A stretch of 33,129 nt of DNA, from NCBI GenBank assembly GCA_905205975.1, contig CAJLFQ010000022.1, forward strand, positions 1 to 33,129, in the 5' to 3' direction. Within the stretch, counting starts at the first letter, position 1. The number at the start of each line of letters is the position of its first letter. Positions 1-6,020 of this stretch are shown one piece after another. A model generated the notes under the pieces. The model had not been told where the DNA came from. It saw nothing but the letters and a program-made list of their open reading frames with translations, and did no database searches. A program made the position numbers and the translations under genes. The DNA comes from an uncultured Eubacteriales bacterium (GTDB lineage Bacteria > Bacillota > Clostridia > Oscillospirales > QAMX01).

Positions 1-55
1 GAGCGTTCGGCTCCGACCCGGAAGGCCAGAGGTTCGAATCCTCCCGGTCGCACCA
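1..55 (+). tRNA. tRNA-Arg(CCG), 3' part only
   Basis: The window opens inside a tRNA gene. The anticodon arm is visible: a 5-bp stem (6-10 with 18-22) closes a 7-base loop with anticodon CCG at 13-15, which reads the Arg codon CGG. The T loop TTCGAAT lies at 33-39 on a stem of four clear pairs. The 3' acceptor strand (45-51), discriminator A52 and encoded CCA (53-55) follow. The D arm and 5' acceptor strand lie outside the window. A strong hairpin terminator follows directly. tRNA 3' ends are common integration targets, and mobile-element debris lies just downstream. Confidence 0.92.
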
Positions 56-56
56 T

Positions 57-96
57 AAGTCCACCGTAATTTTGATAGAATTACGGTGGACTTTTT
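57..96 (+). terminator. Rho-independent terminator of the tRNA gene
   Basis: A perfect 15-bp inverted repeat (57-71 with 79-93) has a 7-base loop and runs into a T tract at 92-96. It sits one base after the tRNA CCA end. Confidence 0.9.
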
Positions 97-117
97 CTAC
101 GCCCGAAAACCGCTTAA

Positions 118-360
118 AACAAAGCTATTCAGCTATTTCAGCATATTGCAAACCCCGCTCATCTGGCAGAACTTGCCGCATGGCTGAAAAGCACAGACCA
201 GTCTACAGCTACGGGCGGTAAGCTGCCTGTAAACCGCACTTTTGACGGCGTTCTCTCTACACGAAGGATACCGTTGAATATCGTCTGGCAAAGTTCAGAA
301 CCGAGTTTGAGCAGCACTTTGAAAAGGATGCAAACTACGTTGACGGACTGTACGGGCATT
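118..360 (+). pseudogene. Unidentified protein fragment, frameshifted, in mobile-element debris
   Basis: Two open stretches in different frames appear to belong to one former protein. The first runs in frame 1 from after a stop near 115 to about 255 and reads AELAAWLKSTDQ and later LPVNRTFDGVL. The second continues in frame 3 from about 255 to a TGA at about 360 and reads YTKDTVEYRLAKF and FEQHFEKDANYVDGLYG. The switch coincides with a CTCTCTAC tract at 252-260, consistent with a 2-base slip. There is no start codon with a ribosome binding site. I do not recognise the family with confidence. The composition is lower in GC than the rest of the window. The fragment ends abruptly where recombinase-like sequence begins near 361, which suggests a deletion junction. 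Confidence 0.5.
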
Positions 361-717
361 GACGCAGAGATTGAGAGCCTGCTGGAAGAAATCGATGTTG
401 TAATCGAACTGACAAAACGCTGCATTGCGGAGAATTAGCAGACGGCGCAGAACTAGGAAGAATACGCCGCCCGGTACAATGGGTTTGTGGAGCGGTACGA
501 AAAAGCCGAGGCACAGCTTGAGCAATTCCGTACCACAAAGGCGGCACAGGAATCGCAGGCAGAAGCCATCGGCGCATTTATGTTCGAGGTGCAAGAGATG
601 GACACCCTCACCGAATTTGACGAAAAGCTCTGGCTGACTATTATCGACACGGTGACCGTCCACGACAATGGGCGGATAACCTTCAAATTCCAAGGTGGCA
701 CAGAAATCGATGTATAA
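361..717 (+). pseudogene. C-terminal remnant of a large serine recombinase (conjugative-element type)
   Basis: Frame 1 encodes a coiled, glutamate-rich segment (DAEIESLLEEI, then CIAEN), an intact segment with YNGFVERYEKAEAQLEQF, and an ending with LWLTIIDTVTVHDNGRITF and GTEIDV. This matches the C-terminal region seen in large serine recombinases of Firmicute conjugative or mobilisable elements. Two in-frame TAG codons lie at 436-438 and 454-456. The second is in a context where the family usually has Gln. The catalytic N-terminal domain and the zinc ribbon are absent. This is a dead remnant, joined to unrelated sequence on its left and followed by a hairpin terminator. It is probably what remains of an element once integrated next to the tRNA-Arg gene. 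Confidence 0.75.
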
Positions 718-724
718 AGTAGAG

Positions 725-771
725 CAACGCCCAGCTATGAAGCAACCTGCTTGATAGCTGGGCGTTGTTTT
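725..771 (+). terminator. Rho-independent terminator after recombinase remnant
   Basis: A perfect 14-bp inverted repeat (725-738 with 754-767) has a 15-base loop and is followed by TTTTCGTTT. It begins 7 bases after the stop of the recombinase remnant. Confidence 0.85.
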
Positions 772-829
772 CGTTTATTTGCTTGAAGCGCCGTGCGTGA
801 TGCTGACGCTTTCTCTGCTGTAAAGGCTG

Positions 830-1701
830 TCATCCAAAATCAACCGCACAGCAAATTTCACGAGTGCCGGGATGGGCGTGGTATACCTCCAAAATCTGTT
901 CTTTGACCGTCGGATCGTGATTCACAAACACGCCCATGCAGTCCGGATCGTTTTTGCAGCGAATGAGCCAATCGAGTGATTTTTCTACCAATCGGTTGTT
1001 GACGGTGAAGCCAGGGATGATGCGGCCCGAAAAAGATTCCGGCAGATAGGCCGCATCACTTCCGAGAACAAGGTACCCGCTCGTCCCGCGGATCAAGACA
1101 CTGAACATGCCGCGCGTATGCCCCGGTGTATGCACAAGCAGAACCGTTCCGTCATCGAAAACATCATAGCTTCTCCCAACCGGCCCGATGCCGCTGCGCC
1201 GATAGGAAAAGGGTTTGACGTCGCAGATGCCTGTCCATGTGTCTACATAACGCAGACTGAACTTGCTGCATGCGTTCCATTCTTCCTGCGCCGTGCGTAT
1301 CTCCCGTGCCGCCCGCACCAGCCGCAGACCGCTTGTGTGGTCGAAATCCATGTGGCTGATAAACACATGATCAAGCTCCGCCGCAGACAATCCGATCGAT
1401 CGGAGCTTGCTGTCGATTCCCTCGTTTTCCCGGATGATCGGAGCGCTGATCCGATCCACCCAGCGAGAAGCTGTTTTGGACGTTCATGGGCATATTTCGT
1501 GTCCCAGCCGGTGTCAATCAGAAGATTGCCCACCGGATGGGCGATGAAGTACGCCGAAACCGGCAGAATCATCTTGTTTCGCCTGCCTGCTGCAAGCGGG
1601 TTTCTTTCGTGGAGCGGGATCGCACGGTCTACCCGTACCTGCCCGGTGTGGAAGAGATACACGCTGATTTGATTCATTTTACCCATTTTATCCATTTGCA
1701 T
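830..1701 (-). pseudogene. Metallo-beta-lactamase / AHL-lactonase-like hydrolase, frameshifted
   Basis: Read on the minus strand, the first 80 or so codons (from ATG at 1699-1701) give an N-terminus with SVYLFHTGQVRVDRAIP and HPVGNLLIDTGWDTKYAHE. The reading frame then shifts near 1459-1461 and continues to a TGA at 830-832 with the rest of a metallo-beta-lactamase fold: FISHMDFDHTSGL, LVHTPGHTRGM and GSDAAYL. The overall length (about 290 aa) and order match lactonase-like members of the superfamily. The break falls in a GGG run (minus strand), and one missing G would restore LLAGVDRISAP. The metal motif reads HMDFDH instead of the usual HxHxDH, a variant I also associate with clostridial relatives. 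The start codon directly follows the stop of the ArsR gene (TAAATG), so the two form an operon. A real frameshift mutation is likely, but an assembly error in the homopolymer is possible. The downstream part could start at GTG 1457-1459, but no ribosome binding site is seen there. Confidence 0.75.
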
Positions 1702-2067
1702 TTATCCGTCTGCACTGCTCCTGTCCGGCAGTGCCTTGGAGACGGCTATCGTCAGCCGCAGTGCCTCTGCCAGGCGTTCCAGCGCGCTCATTTCCGGGTC
1801 GAAATAGCAGTAGTTTTTCGTGCCCTCTCTGCGCACCTTGACGATGCCTGCGTCTTTCATGATTTGCAGATGATGCGATACGGCAGGACGGGATAGATTC
1901 GTTTTTTCTGTGATCTCGCCCACACGAACACCGCTGCAATCGCCTATTTTCATCATTTCCAAAATCAGATGCTGCCGTGTTTCATCCCCGATCGCCGTCA
2001 GCATTTTGGCGCAGGCGGCATAATCCGCAGAGAGCTGTTCAATTTCTGTGCGCAGTTGATCGTTCAT
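1702..2067 (-). CDS. ArsR-family winged-helix transcriptional repressor
   Basis: This 121-aa protein has the ArsR/SmtB winged-helix arrangement. An N-terminal helix region (AACAKMLTAIGDETRQHLI) is followed by the recognition helix area (NLSRPAVSHHLQIMKDAGIV), and the wing has RREGTKNYCYF. No clear metal-binding CxC pair is seen, so the ligand is unknown. The start at 2065-2067 is chosen because it overlaps the stop of a short upstream peptide gene (ATGA) that carries a strong Shine-Dalgarno, so translation is probably coupled. Its own upstream sequence (GGGGTGCAAAA) is only a weak site. The stop abuts the start of the lactonase-like gene. ArsR proteins commonly autoregulate, and the 12-bp array upstream of the promoter is a candidate operator region (inference). 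A reading frame extends further upstream through the repeat array, but that extension is an artefact of the 12-bp period. Confidence 0.85.
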   Translation of the reverse strand: MNDQLRTEIEQLSADYAACAKMLTAIGDETRQHLILEMMKIGDCSGVRVGEITEKTNLSRPAVSHHLQIMKDAGIVKVRREGTKNYCYFDPEMSALERLAEALRLTIAVSKALPDRSSADG

Positions 2068-2132
2068 TTTTGCACCCCGTTTTCCGCCGCCTTGATCAAG
2101 CCGCCGGATGCACCCGCGGTCAAAGCCGTCAT
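2064..2132 (-). CDS. 22-aa leader peptide, translationally coupled to the ArsR gene
   Basis: On the minus strand, an ATG at 2130-2132 is preceded by a strong Shine-Dalgarno (GGAGGAG, 2141-2147) at good spacing. The frame runs 22 codons, beginning MTALTAGASGG and ending AAENGVQK. Its TGA overlaps the ATG of the ArsR gene as ATGA. It has the best ribosome binding site of the unit, while the ArsR start lacks a good one. Coupled translation through this peptide is therefore the simplest reading. The peptide has no recognisable family, no Cys and no membrane segment. It could be a regulatory leader or simply the 5' remnant of a longer gene. Confidence 0.6.
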   Translation of the reverse strand: MTALTAGASGGLIKAAENGVQK

Positions 2133-2164
2133 ATCGCTTTCTCCTCCGTTCATTTGCTGAAACC

Positions 2165-2173
2165 ATTATACCA
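2165..2173 (-). promoter_or_regulatory. Extended -10 promoter of the leader-ArsR-lactonase unit
   Basis: The minus strand reads TGGTATAAT, a perfect extended -10. No -35-like hexamer is present 16-18 bases upstream, because that area is occupied by the 12-bp repeat array. The predicted start of transcription is near 2158, which leaves a short leader before the peptide gene. Confidence 0.7.
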
Positions 2174-2263
2174 CATATGATACCACATATGATACCACAT
2201 ATGATACCACATATGATACCACATATGATACCACACATGATACCACACATGATACCACACATG
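2168..2263 (-). repeat. Tandem array of eight 12-bp units upstream of the ArsR promoter
   Basis: Eight head-to-tail 12-bp units lie at 2168-2263. The five proximal to the promoter read ATACCACATATG and the three distal ones ATACCACACATG (+ strand). On the minus strand each junction presents TGGTATCAT, one base away from the extended -10 that closes the array. The first unit overlaps that -10. The unit length of 12 is a multiple of three, so every frame stays open and gives spurious repetitive peptides. The array replaces the -35 region of the ArsR-unit promoter. Confidence 0.95.
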
Positions 2264-2374
2264 ATGCCATCCATTTTGAAAATCAATCAATGGGAAAGAA
2301 AATCGAGACGAACCGACTGTATCGCGGTCTTTTCGGAGCGGTGTCCATGCGGCGTGTTTTGATTCCGCCCCCTG

Positions 2375-2403
2375 TTGACAACACCGCATGTTCGTGGTAT
2401 AAT
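2375..2403 (+). promoter_or_regulatory. Strong sigma-A type promoter for the MATE gene
   Basis: A perfect TTGACA (2375-2380), a 17-base spacer and a perfect TATAAT (2398-2403) preceded by TGG give a consensus promoter with an extended -10. Transcription should start near 2410, about 120 bases before the MATE start codon. Confidence 0.92.
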
Positions 2404-2446
2404 CAGCCTGTTCGCTCGGAGGGCGCGTCGCTCAGAGAAATGACAG

Positions 2447-2492
2447 CCGGACAAGAGACAGACTGAAACGTCTGTTCCTTGTCCGGTTTTTT
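2447..2492 (+). terminator. Leader terminator / possible attenuator upstream of the MATE gene
   Basis: The inverted repeat CCGGACAAG...CTTGTCCGG (2447-2455 with 2478-2486) has an inner stem GACAGAC/GTCTGT and is followed by six T residues (2487-2492). It lies between the promoter and the gene, so by position it would terminate most transcripts before the coding region unless it is relieved. An ATG at 2440 opens an 8-codon frame (MTAGQETD) whose codons form the 5' arm of the hairpin and whose TGA (2464-2466) lies at the base of the loop. The nearest Shine-Dalgarno-like run (GGAGGG) is too far away to be convincing. A second copy of TCCGGTTTTTT follows at about 2497-2507. Confidence 0.75.
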
Positions 2493-2527
2493 CTTATCCG
2501 GTTTTTTATATGAAGGAGGAATATTCC

Positions 2528-3865
2528 ATGGATCTTCTGAACGGAAAAATCAAACCGATGTACTTTCGATTTTTAGCGGCGGCGTTTGGCAGTGCGCTGA
2601 TTGCGTCGATCTATTCGATCGTTGACACGGCGATGGTCGGGCAGTACCACGGGCCGCAGGGAACGGCGGCGCTGGCGGTCGTCGCGCCGGTTTGGAACGT
2701 CATTTACAGTCTGGGGCTGCTGGTTGGGATTGGCGGCAGCGTCATCTTCAGCACGAAGCGCGGCGGCGAAACAGGTGACGGAATCGAAAATCAATATTTT
2801 ACCGCGTCGGTGATTGGCGCCGTCATTTTGTCCGTACTCTCTTGGGCCGGCGTGATCGCTTTTGAGCGCCCGATTCTGACCTTCTTCGGGGCAGACGAAT
2901 CCCTGCTTGTGCTGGCGCAGGCATATCTGCGCCCGATCCGGTATGTGCTCCCGCTCTTCCTGTTCAACCAAATGCTGGCGGCGTTTCTGCGCAACGACAA
3001 GCATCCCGGACTGGCGACGCTTGGCGTGCTGTCCGGCGGCATTTTCAACGTTTTCGGTGATTACTACTTCGTATTCACCTGTAACATGGGGATTTACGGC
3101 GCAGGGCTTGCAACCGCCATCGGTTCCGTCGTTTCGTTCCTTGTCATGCTGACGCATTTTCTCAGCCGCAGGAATACGCTTCGGCTGGTAAAGCCCGAAA
3201 AGCTCGTGCGGAAGCTGCGTGAGATCACCGTGACCGGCTTTTCCACCTTTTTCATCGATGTGGCAATGGGCATTTTGACCGTGCTGTTCAACCGGCAGAT
3301 CATGAACCACCTTGGCGCAGACGCCTTGGCGGTCTACGGCCCGATCATTCAGGTCAGCACGTTTGTCCAGTGCTGCGCGTACAGTGTCGGACAGGCGGCT
3401 CAGCCGCTGATTTCTACCAACTTTGGCGCAGGCAGAGGCGAACGCATCCGGGAAACGCTGCGGCTGGCGCTGTGGACGACGGCGTTTTTCGGCGTGTTCT
3501 GGACGGCGCTCAGCATGGCTTGTCCGAACGTCTACATCCGCATTTTCATGGCGCCCACGCCGGAAATACTGGATATGGCGCCCGCAATTGTCCGCACATA
3601 TGCGCTCTCCTTCCTGCTGCTGCCGTTCAACATCTTCTCCACCTATTATTTCCAGGCGATCATGAAGCCGAAGGCTGCGCTGATCGTTTCCGTGGCGCGC
3701 GGACTCGTTGTCAGCGGCATTCTGATCCTGTTTCTTCCGACGCTGTTTCATGCAGACGCGCTTTGGTTTGCCATGCCGGTCACGGAGCTGCTGGTGATGA
3801 TTTACGCCGCCGCCGCAATCCGGCGTTCCGCAAAGGCCCTGCCGGTTTCGAACCGCTGCGGCTGA
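2528..3865 (+). CDS. MATE-family multidrug/cation antiporter
   Basis: This 445-aa polytopic membrane protein has the length and about 12 hydrophobic segments of MATE exporters (NorM/DinF superfamily), which expel cationic drugs or metabolites in exchange for Na+ or H+. Family-typical stretches include an N-terminal SIVDTAMVGQYHG and the mid-protein GDYYFVFTCNMGIYGAGLATAIG, seen here from about residue 180. The start at 2528 is supported by AAGGAGGA seven bases upstream. An in-frame ATG at 2510 overlaps that site and is rejected. The gene has its own strong promoter and a leader terminator, which suggests expression is switched on by a signal. It is divergent from the ArsR unit. The substrate cannot be read from the sequence. 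Confidence 0.93.
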   Translation: MDLLNGKIKPMYFRFLAAAFGSALIASIYSIVDTAMVGQYHGPQGTAALAVVAPVWNVIYSLGLLVGIGGSVIFSTKRGGETGDGIENQYFTASVIGAVILSVLSWAGVIAFERPILTFFGADESLLVLAQAYLRPIRYVLPLFLFNQMLAAFLRNDKHPGLATLGVLSGGIFNVFGDYYFVFTCNMGIYGAGLATAIGSVVSFLVMLTHFLSRRNTLRLVKPEKLVRKLREITVTGFSTFFIDVAMGILTVLFNRQIMNHLGADALAVYGPIIQVSTFVQCCAYSVGQAAQPLISTNFGAGRGERIRETLRLALWTTAFFGVFWTALSMACPNVYIRIFMAPTPEILDMAPAIVRTYALSFLLLPFNIFSTYYFQAIMKPKAALIVSVARGLVVSGILILFLPTLFHADALWFAMPVTELLVMIYAAAAIRRSAKALPVSNRCG

Positions 3866-3964
3866 TTTTTGACCGCGCCCTGCATCCATCCGGCGCGCCG
3901 CTTCAAGTTTTTCAATTCATGTTTTCACGTATTTTTTCATTCACAAAAAAAACATAATTATGTA

Positions 3965-3993
3965 TTGGCATCACCTGCTGTATATGCTATCAT
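3965..3993 (+). promoter_or_regulatory. Promoter of the first ABC exporter operon
   Basis: TTGGCA (3965-3970), a 17-base spacer and TATCAT (3988-3993) preceded by TGC form a good sigma-A promoter with an extended -10. It lies about 190 bases upstream of the first ABC gene. Confidence 0.75.
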
Positions 3994-4187
3994 ATTCGTG
4001 AGAAGAATCGCTGGAATGTCTTTCCTGCGCATATTCAAACCGCTTTTTCCGTTTCAACGATCTTTTTTTCAATTTCTGCGACCGTTATATTTCTTTCTGC
4101 GCTTCCGATCCTGCAAATCGTTCAGCCGTCCGGTTTTCCGGATGCCATACAGAGAACAAGAGAACAAGAAAGCGAGCGGATACGGCC
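3994..4187 (+). other. Long pyrimidine-rich untranslated leader
   Basis: The 322 bases between the MATE and ABC genes contain the promoter at 3965-3993 and then about 190 bases of leader. The part from 4016 to 4135 is strikingly rich in C and T and poor in G (repeated TTTC, TTTTTCC, CTGCG). I see no strong hairpin, no terminator and no convincing small gene. An open frame from 4017 overlaps the ABC gene out of frame and has no ribosome binding site. Just before the gene lies the direct repeat AGAGAACA AGAGAACA. Confidence 0.5.
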
Positions 4188-6020
4188 ATGAAAAAGAAAC
4201 GCGAACCCAGCAGAAAACCCAAGTACGGCATGATGTCCTGCATCCGGTACAGCATGCGGCGCATTTGGAGCATCTCCAAAGTGCTTGCTGTAACGGCAGT
4301 GGCATCCATCCCGGTCGCATTGGCGCTGAATGCGATCGCCATCTTTCTCCCGGCTGTCATTCTTGGGCGGCTGGAGGCACACGGTTCCTTCTCCACACTT
4401 GCCCTGATCATTCTGGGGCTGCTCGCCGCGCAGCTGCTGCTGTCGGTCTTTCAGAACTTCATCAAGACCAAGCAGTTTGACGCCGAGCATTTCATCGTTC
4501 TGCGCATGCTCTACGACCGCCATGTCCGTGAACGCGACATGGACTATGCGCTCAAGCTCGATGAAAAGAACGCCCTCATCATGGAGCGCAGTGAAAAAGC
4601 CATCAGCAGCAACCATTCCGCCGGGGTCCAGTTCATCAGCGATTTTGCAAAGATTCTCACAGACATCCTCTGTTTCCTCCTGTTTGCCACGGTGATTTCA
4701 ACCATCAGCGTCTGGATGCTGTTGATTCTCGTGGCAGGCTGCCTCATCAACTATTTCATGGTCAAGTGGCAGAAGAAGCAGGGCTGGCGCGGGCAGGATG
4801 AGCGGAACGCCATCGACAGCAAGCTGAATTACCTCGGCTGGACGCTTTCGGGCGACCTCTCCTACGGCAAGGATGTCCGCCTCTATCACTTCGGCGATTT
4901 CATCGACCGCCTGATCGAGACGTTGAACCGCGGCTGGTGCAAAGAGCAGGAAAAGCTGGAAAAGGTTTCCTTTTTGACGTCGCTGGTCGACTTTGCCGTC
5001 ATGCTTTTGCGGGACGGCGCCGCGTACTGCTGGCTGATCGTCAAAGCAGCCGCCGGTCAGATCAGCGCCGCTGAATTTGTCTTGTATTTTTCCGCCGTCA
5101 CGCAGATTTCCAACTTTCTCTCTGGGATTCTGAACACCTGGGCAAAAGTTTTCGAGGGGGCTTTGGAGGTCTCCGATTACCGCGAATTTTTCGACATCAA
5201 AGACCGGATGAACCGCGGCAAAGGGCTTCCGCTTGACCCGCACAAACCGGTTCGGATTGAATTCCGCCACGTCAGCTTTTCTTATCCGAACACCGACCGC
5301 AAAATTCTGGACGACGTCAGTTTTTCCATCGACGCCGGGGAGAAAATCGCCGTTGTCGGCGTGAACGGCGCCGGAAAAACGACGCTGACCATGCTGATCT
5401 GCGGTCTGCTGGTTCCGGATGAAGGCGAAATTCTGATCAACGGCCACTCGATCTTCGCATACAACCGGGATGCGCTCTACGATCTGTTTGCGCTGGTACC
5501 GCAGGATTACGCACTGCTGCCGATGACGATCGCCGAAAACATTGCCGTCGCCGATCTGGAAGGCGGCGATACGCTTGACCTGCCGCGCGTGGAATCATGC
5601 GTCGACCGCGCCGGTCTCCGTTTAAAAATTGACAGCTTGCCGAACGGCGTGATGACACTTTTGAACCGGCAGGTCAACCAAAACGCGACCGACCTTTCCG
5701 GCGGTGAAACGCAGAAGCTCCTGATGGCGCGCGCCATGTACCGCAGCGCGCCGGTTCTGATTCTGGATGAGCCGACCGCCGCGCTGGACCCGATTGCGGA
5801 AAGCGAACTGTATCAGAAATACCGGGATATCGCACAGGATGCGACTTCCCTGTTCATCTCCCACCGGCTGGCCTCCACACGGTTCTGCGACCGGATCATT
5901 CTGCTGTCCGGCTCCCGCATCGTCGAAGCAAGCACACATGAAGCACTGCTCCGGCAAAACGGCCTGTACCGCGAAATGTTCGATGCGCAGGCACAGTATT
6001 ACAAGGAGGCGGTCCAATGA
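4188..6020 (+). CDS. ABC exporter subunit with fused membrane and ATPase domains (first of pair)
   Basis: This 610-aa half-transporter has an N-terminal membrane domain (about residues 25-330, five or six hydrophobic helices) and a C-terminal nucleotide-binding domain. All ATPase motifs are intact: Walker A GVNGAGKTT (about 391-399), signature LSGGETQ (503 on), Walker B VLILDEPTA with the catalytic Glu, and an H-loop His at about 559 (ISHR). The closing QAQYYKEAV is shared with the next gene, so the two subunits are related and probably form a heterodimer. The start at 4188 has only a weak upstream site (GAGCGGA). The last codons overlap the next start as ATGA, so translation is coupled. The substrate is unknown; pairs of this type often export peptides or drugs, but no peptide precursor gene is evident nearby. 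Confidence 0.9.
   Translation: MKKKREPSRKPKYGMMSCIRYSMRRIWSISKVLAVTAVASIPVALALNAIAIFLPAVILGRLEAHGSFSTLALIILGLLAAQLLLSVFQNFIKTKQFDAEHFIVLRMLYDRHVRERDMDYALKLDEKNALIMERSEKAISSNHSAGVQFISDFAKILTDILCFLLFATVISTISVWMLLILVAGCLINYFMVKWQKKQGWRGQDERNAIDSKLNYLGWTLSGDLSYGKDVRLYHFGDFIDRLIETLNRGWCKEQEKLEKVSFLTSLVDFAVMLLRDGAAYCWLIVKAAAGQISAAEFVLYFSAVTQISNFLSGILNTWAKVFEGALEVSDYREFFDIKDRMNRGKGLPLDPHKPVRIEFRHVSFSYPNTDRKILDDVSFSIDAGEKIAVVGVNGAGKTTLTMLICGLLVPDEGEILINGHSIFAYNRDALYDLFALVPQDYALLPMTIAENIAVADLEGGDTLDLPRVESCVDRAGLRLKIDSLPNGVMTLLNRQVNQNATDLSGGETQKLLMARAMYRSAPVLILDEPTAALDPIAESELYQKYRDIAQDATSLFISHRLASTRFCDRIILLSGSRIVEASTHEALLRQNGLYREMFDAQAQYYKEAVQ

Noticed and set aside
2168..2263. CRISPR array
   Set aside because: The units are contiguous 12-mers with no spacers, and no cas genes are in the window.
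2108..2362. Repetitive reading frames through the 12-bp array (repeating Met-Ile-Pro-His or Gly-Ile-Ile-Cys)
   Set aside because: The unit length is a multiple of three, so all frames stay open. There is no ribosome binding site, and the frame overlaps two promoters.
2404..2527. Known riboswitch (guanidine, TPP, T-box) in the MATE leader
   Set aside because: I could not find the conserved cores of these classes by eye; only a terminator hairpin and a mini-frame are visible. A covariance search would be decisive.
2573..3889. 438-codon minus-strand frame opposite the MATE gene
   Set aside because: It is a shadow of a clear membrane protein gene. Its translation is hydrophilic and Arg/His-rich, with no start signals, as expected for an antisense frame in GC-rich DNA.
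4017..4480. Small gene in the leader of the first ABC pair
   Set aside because: The frame lacks a ribosome binding site and runs deep into the ABC gene out of frame. The peptide is rich in Phe and Arg as a by-product of the pyrimidine-rich tract.
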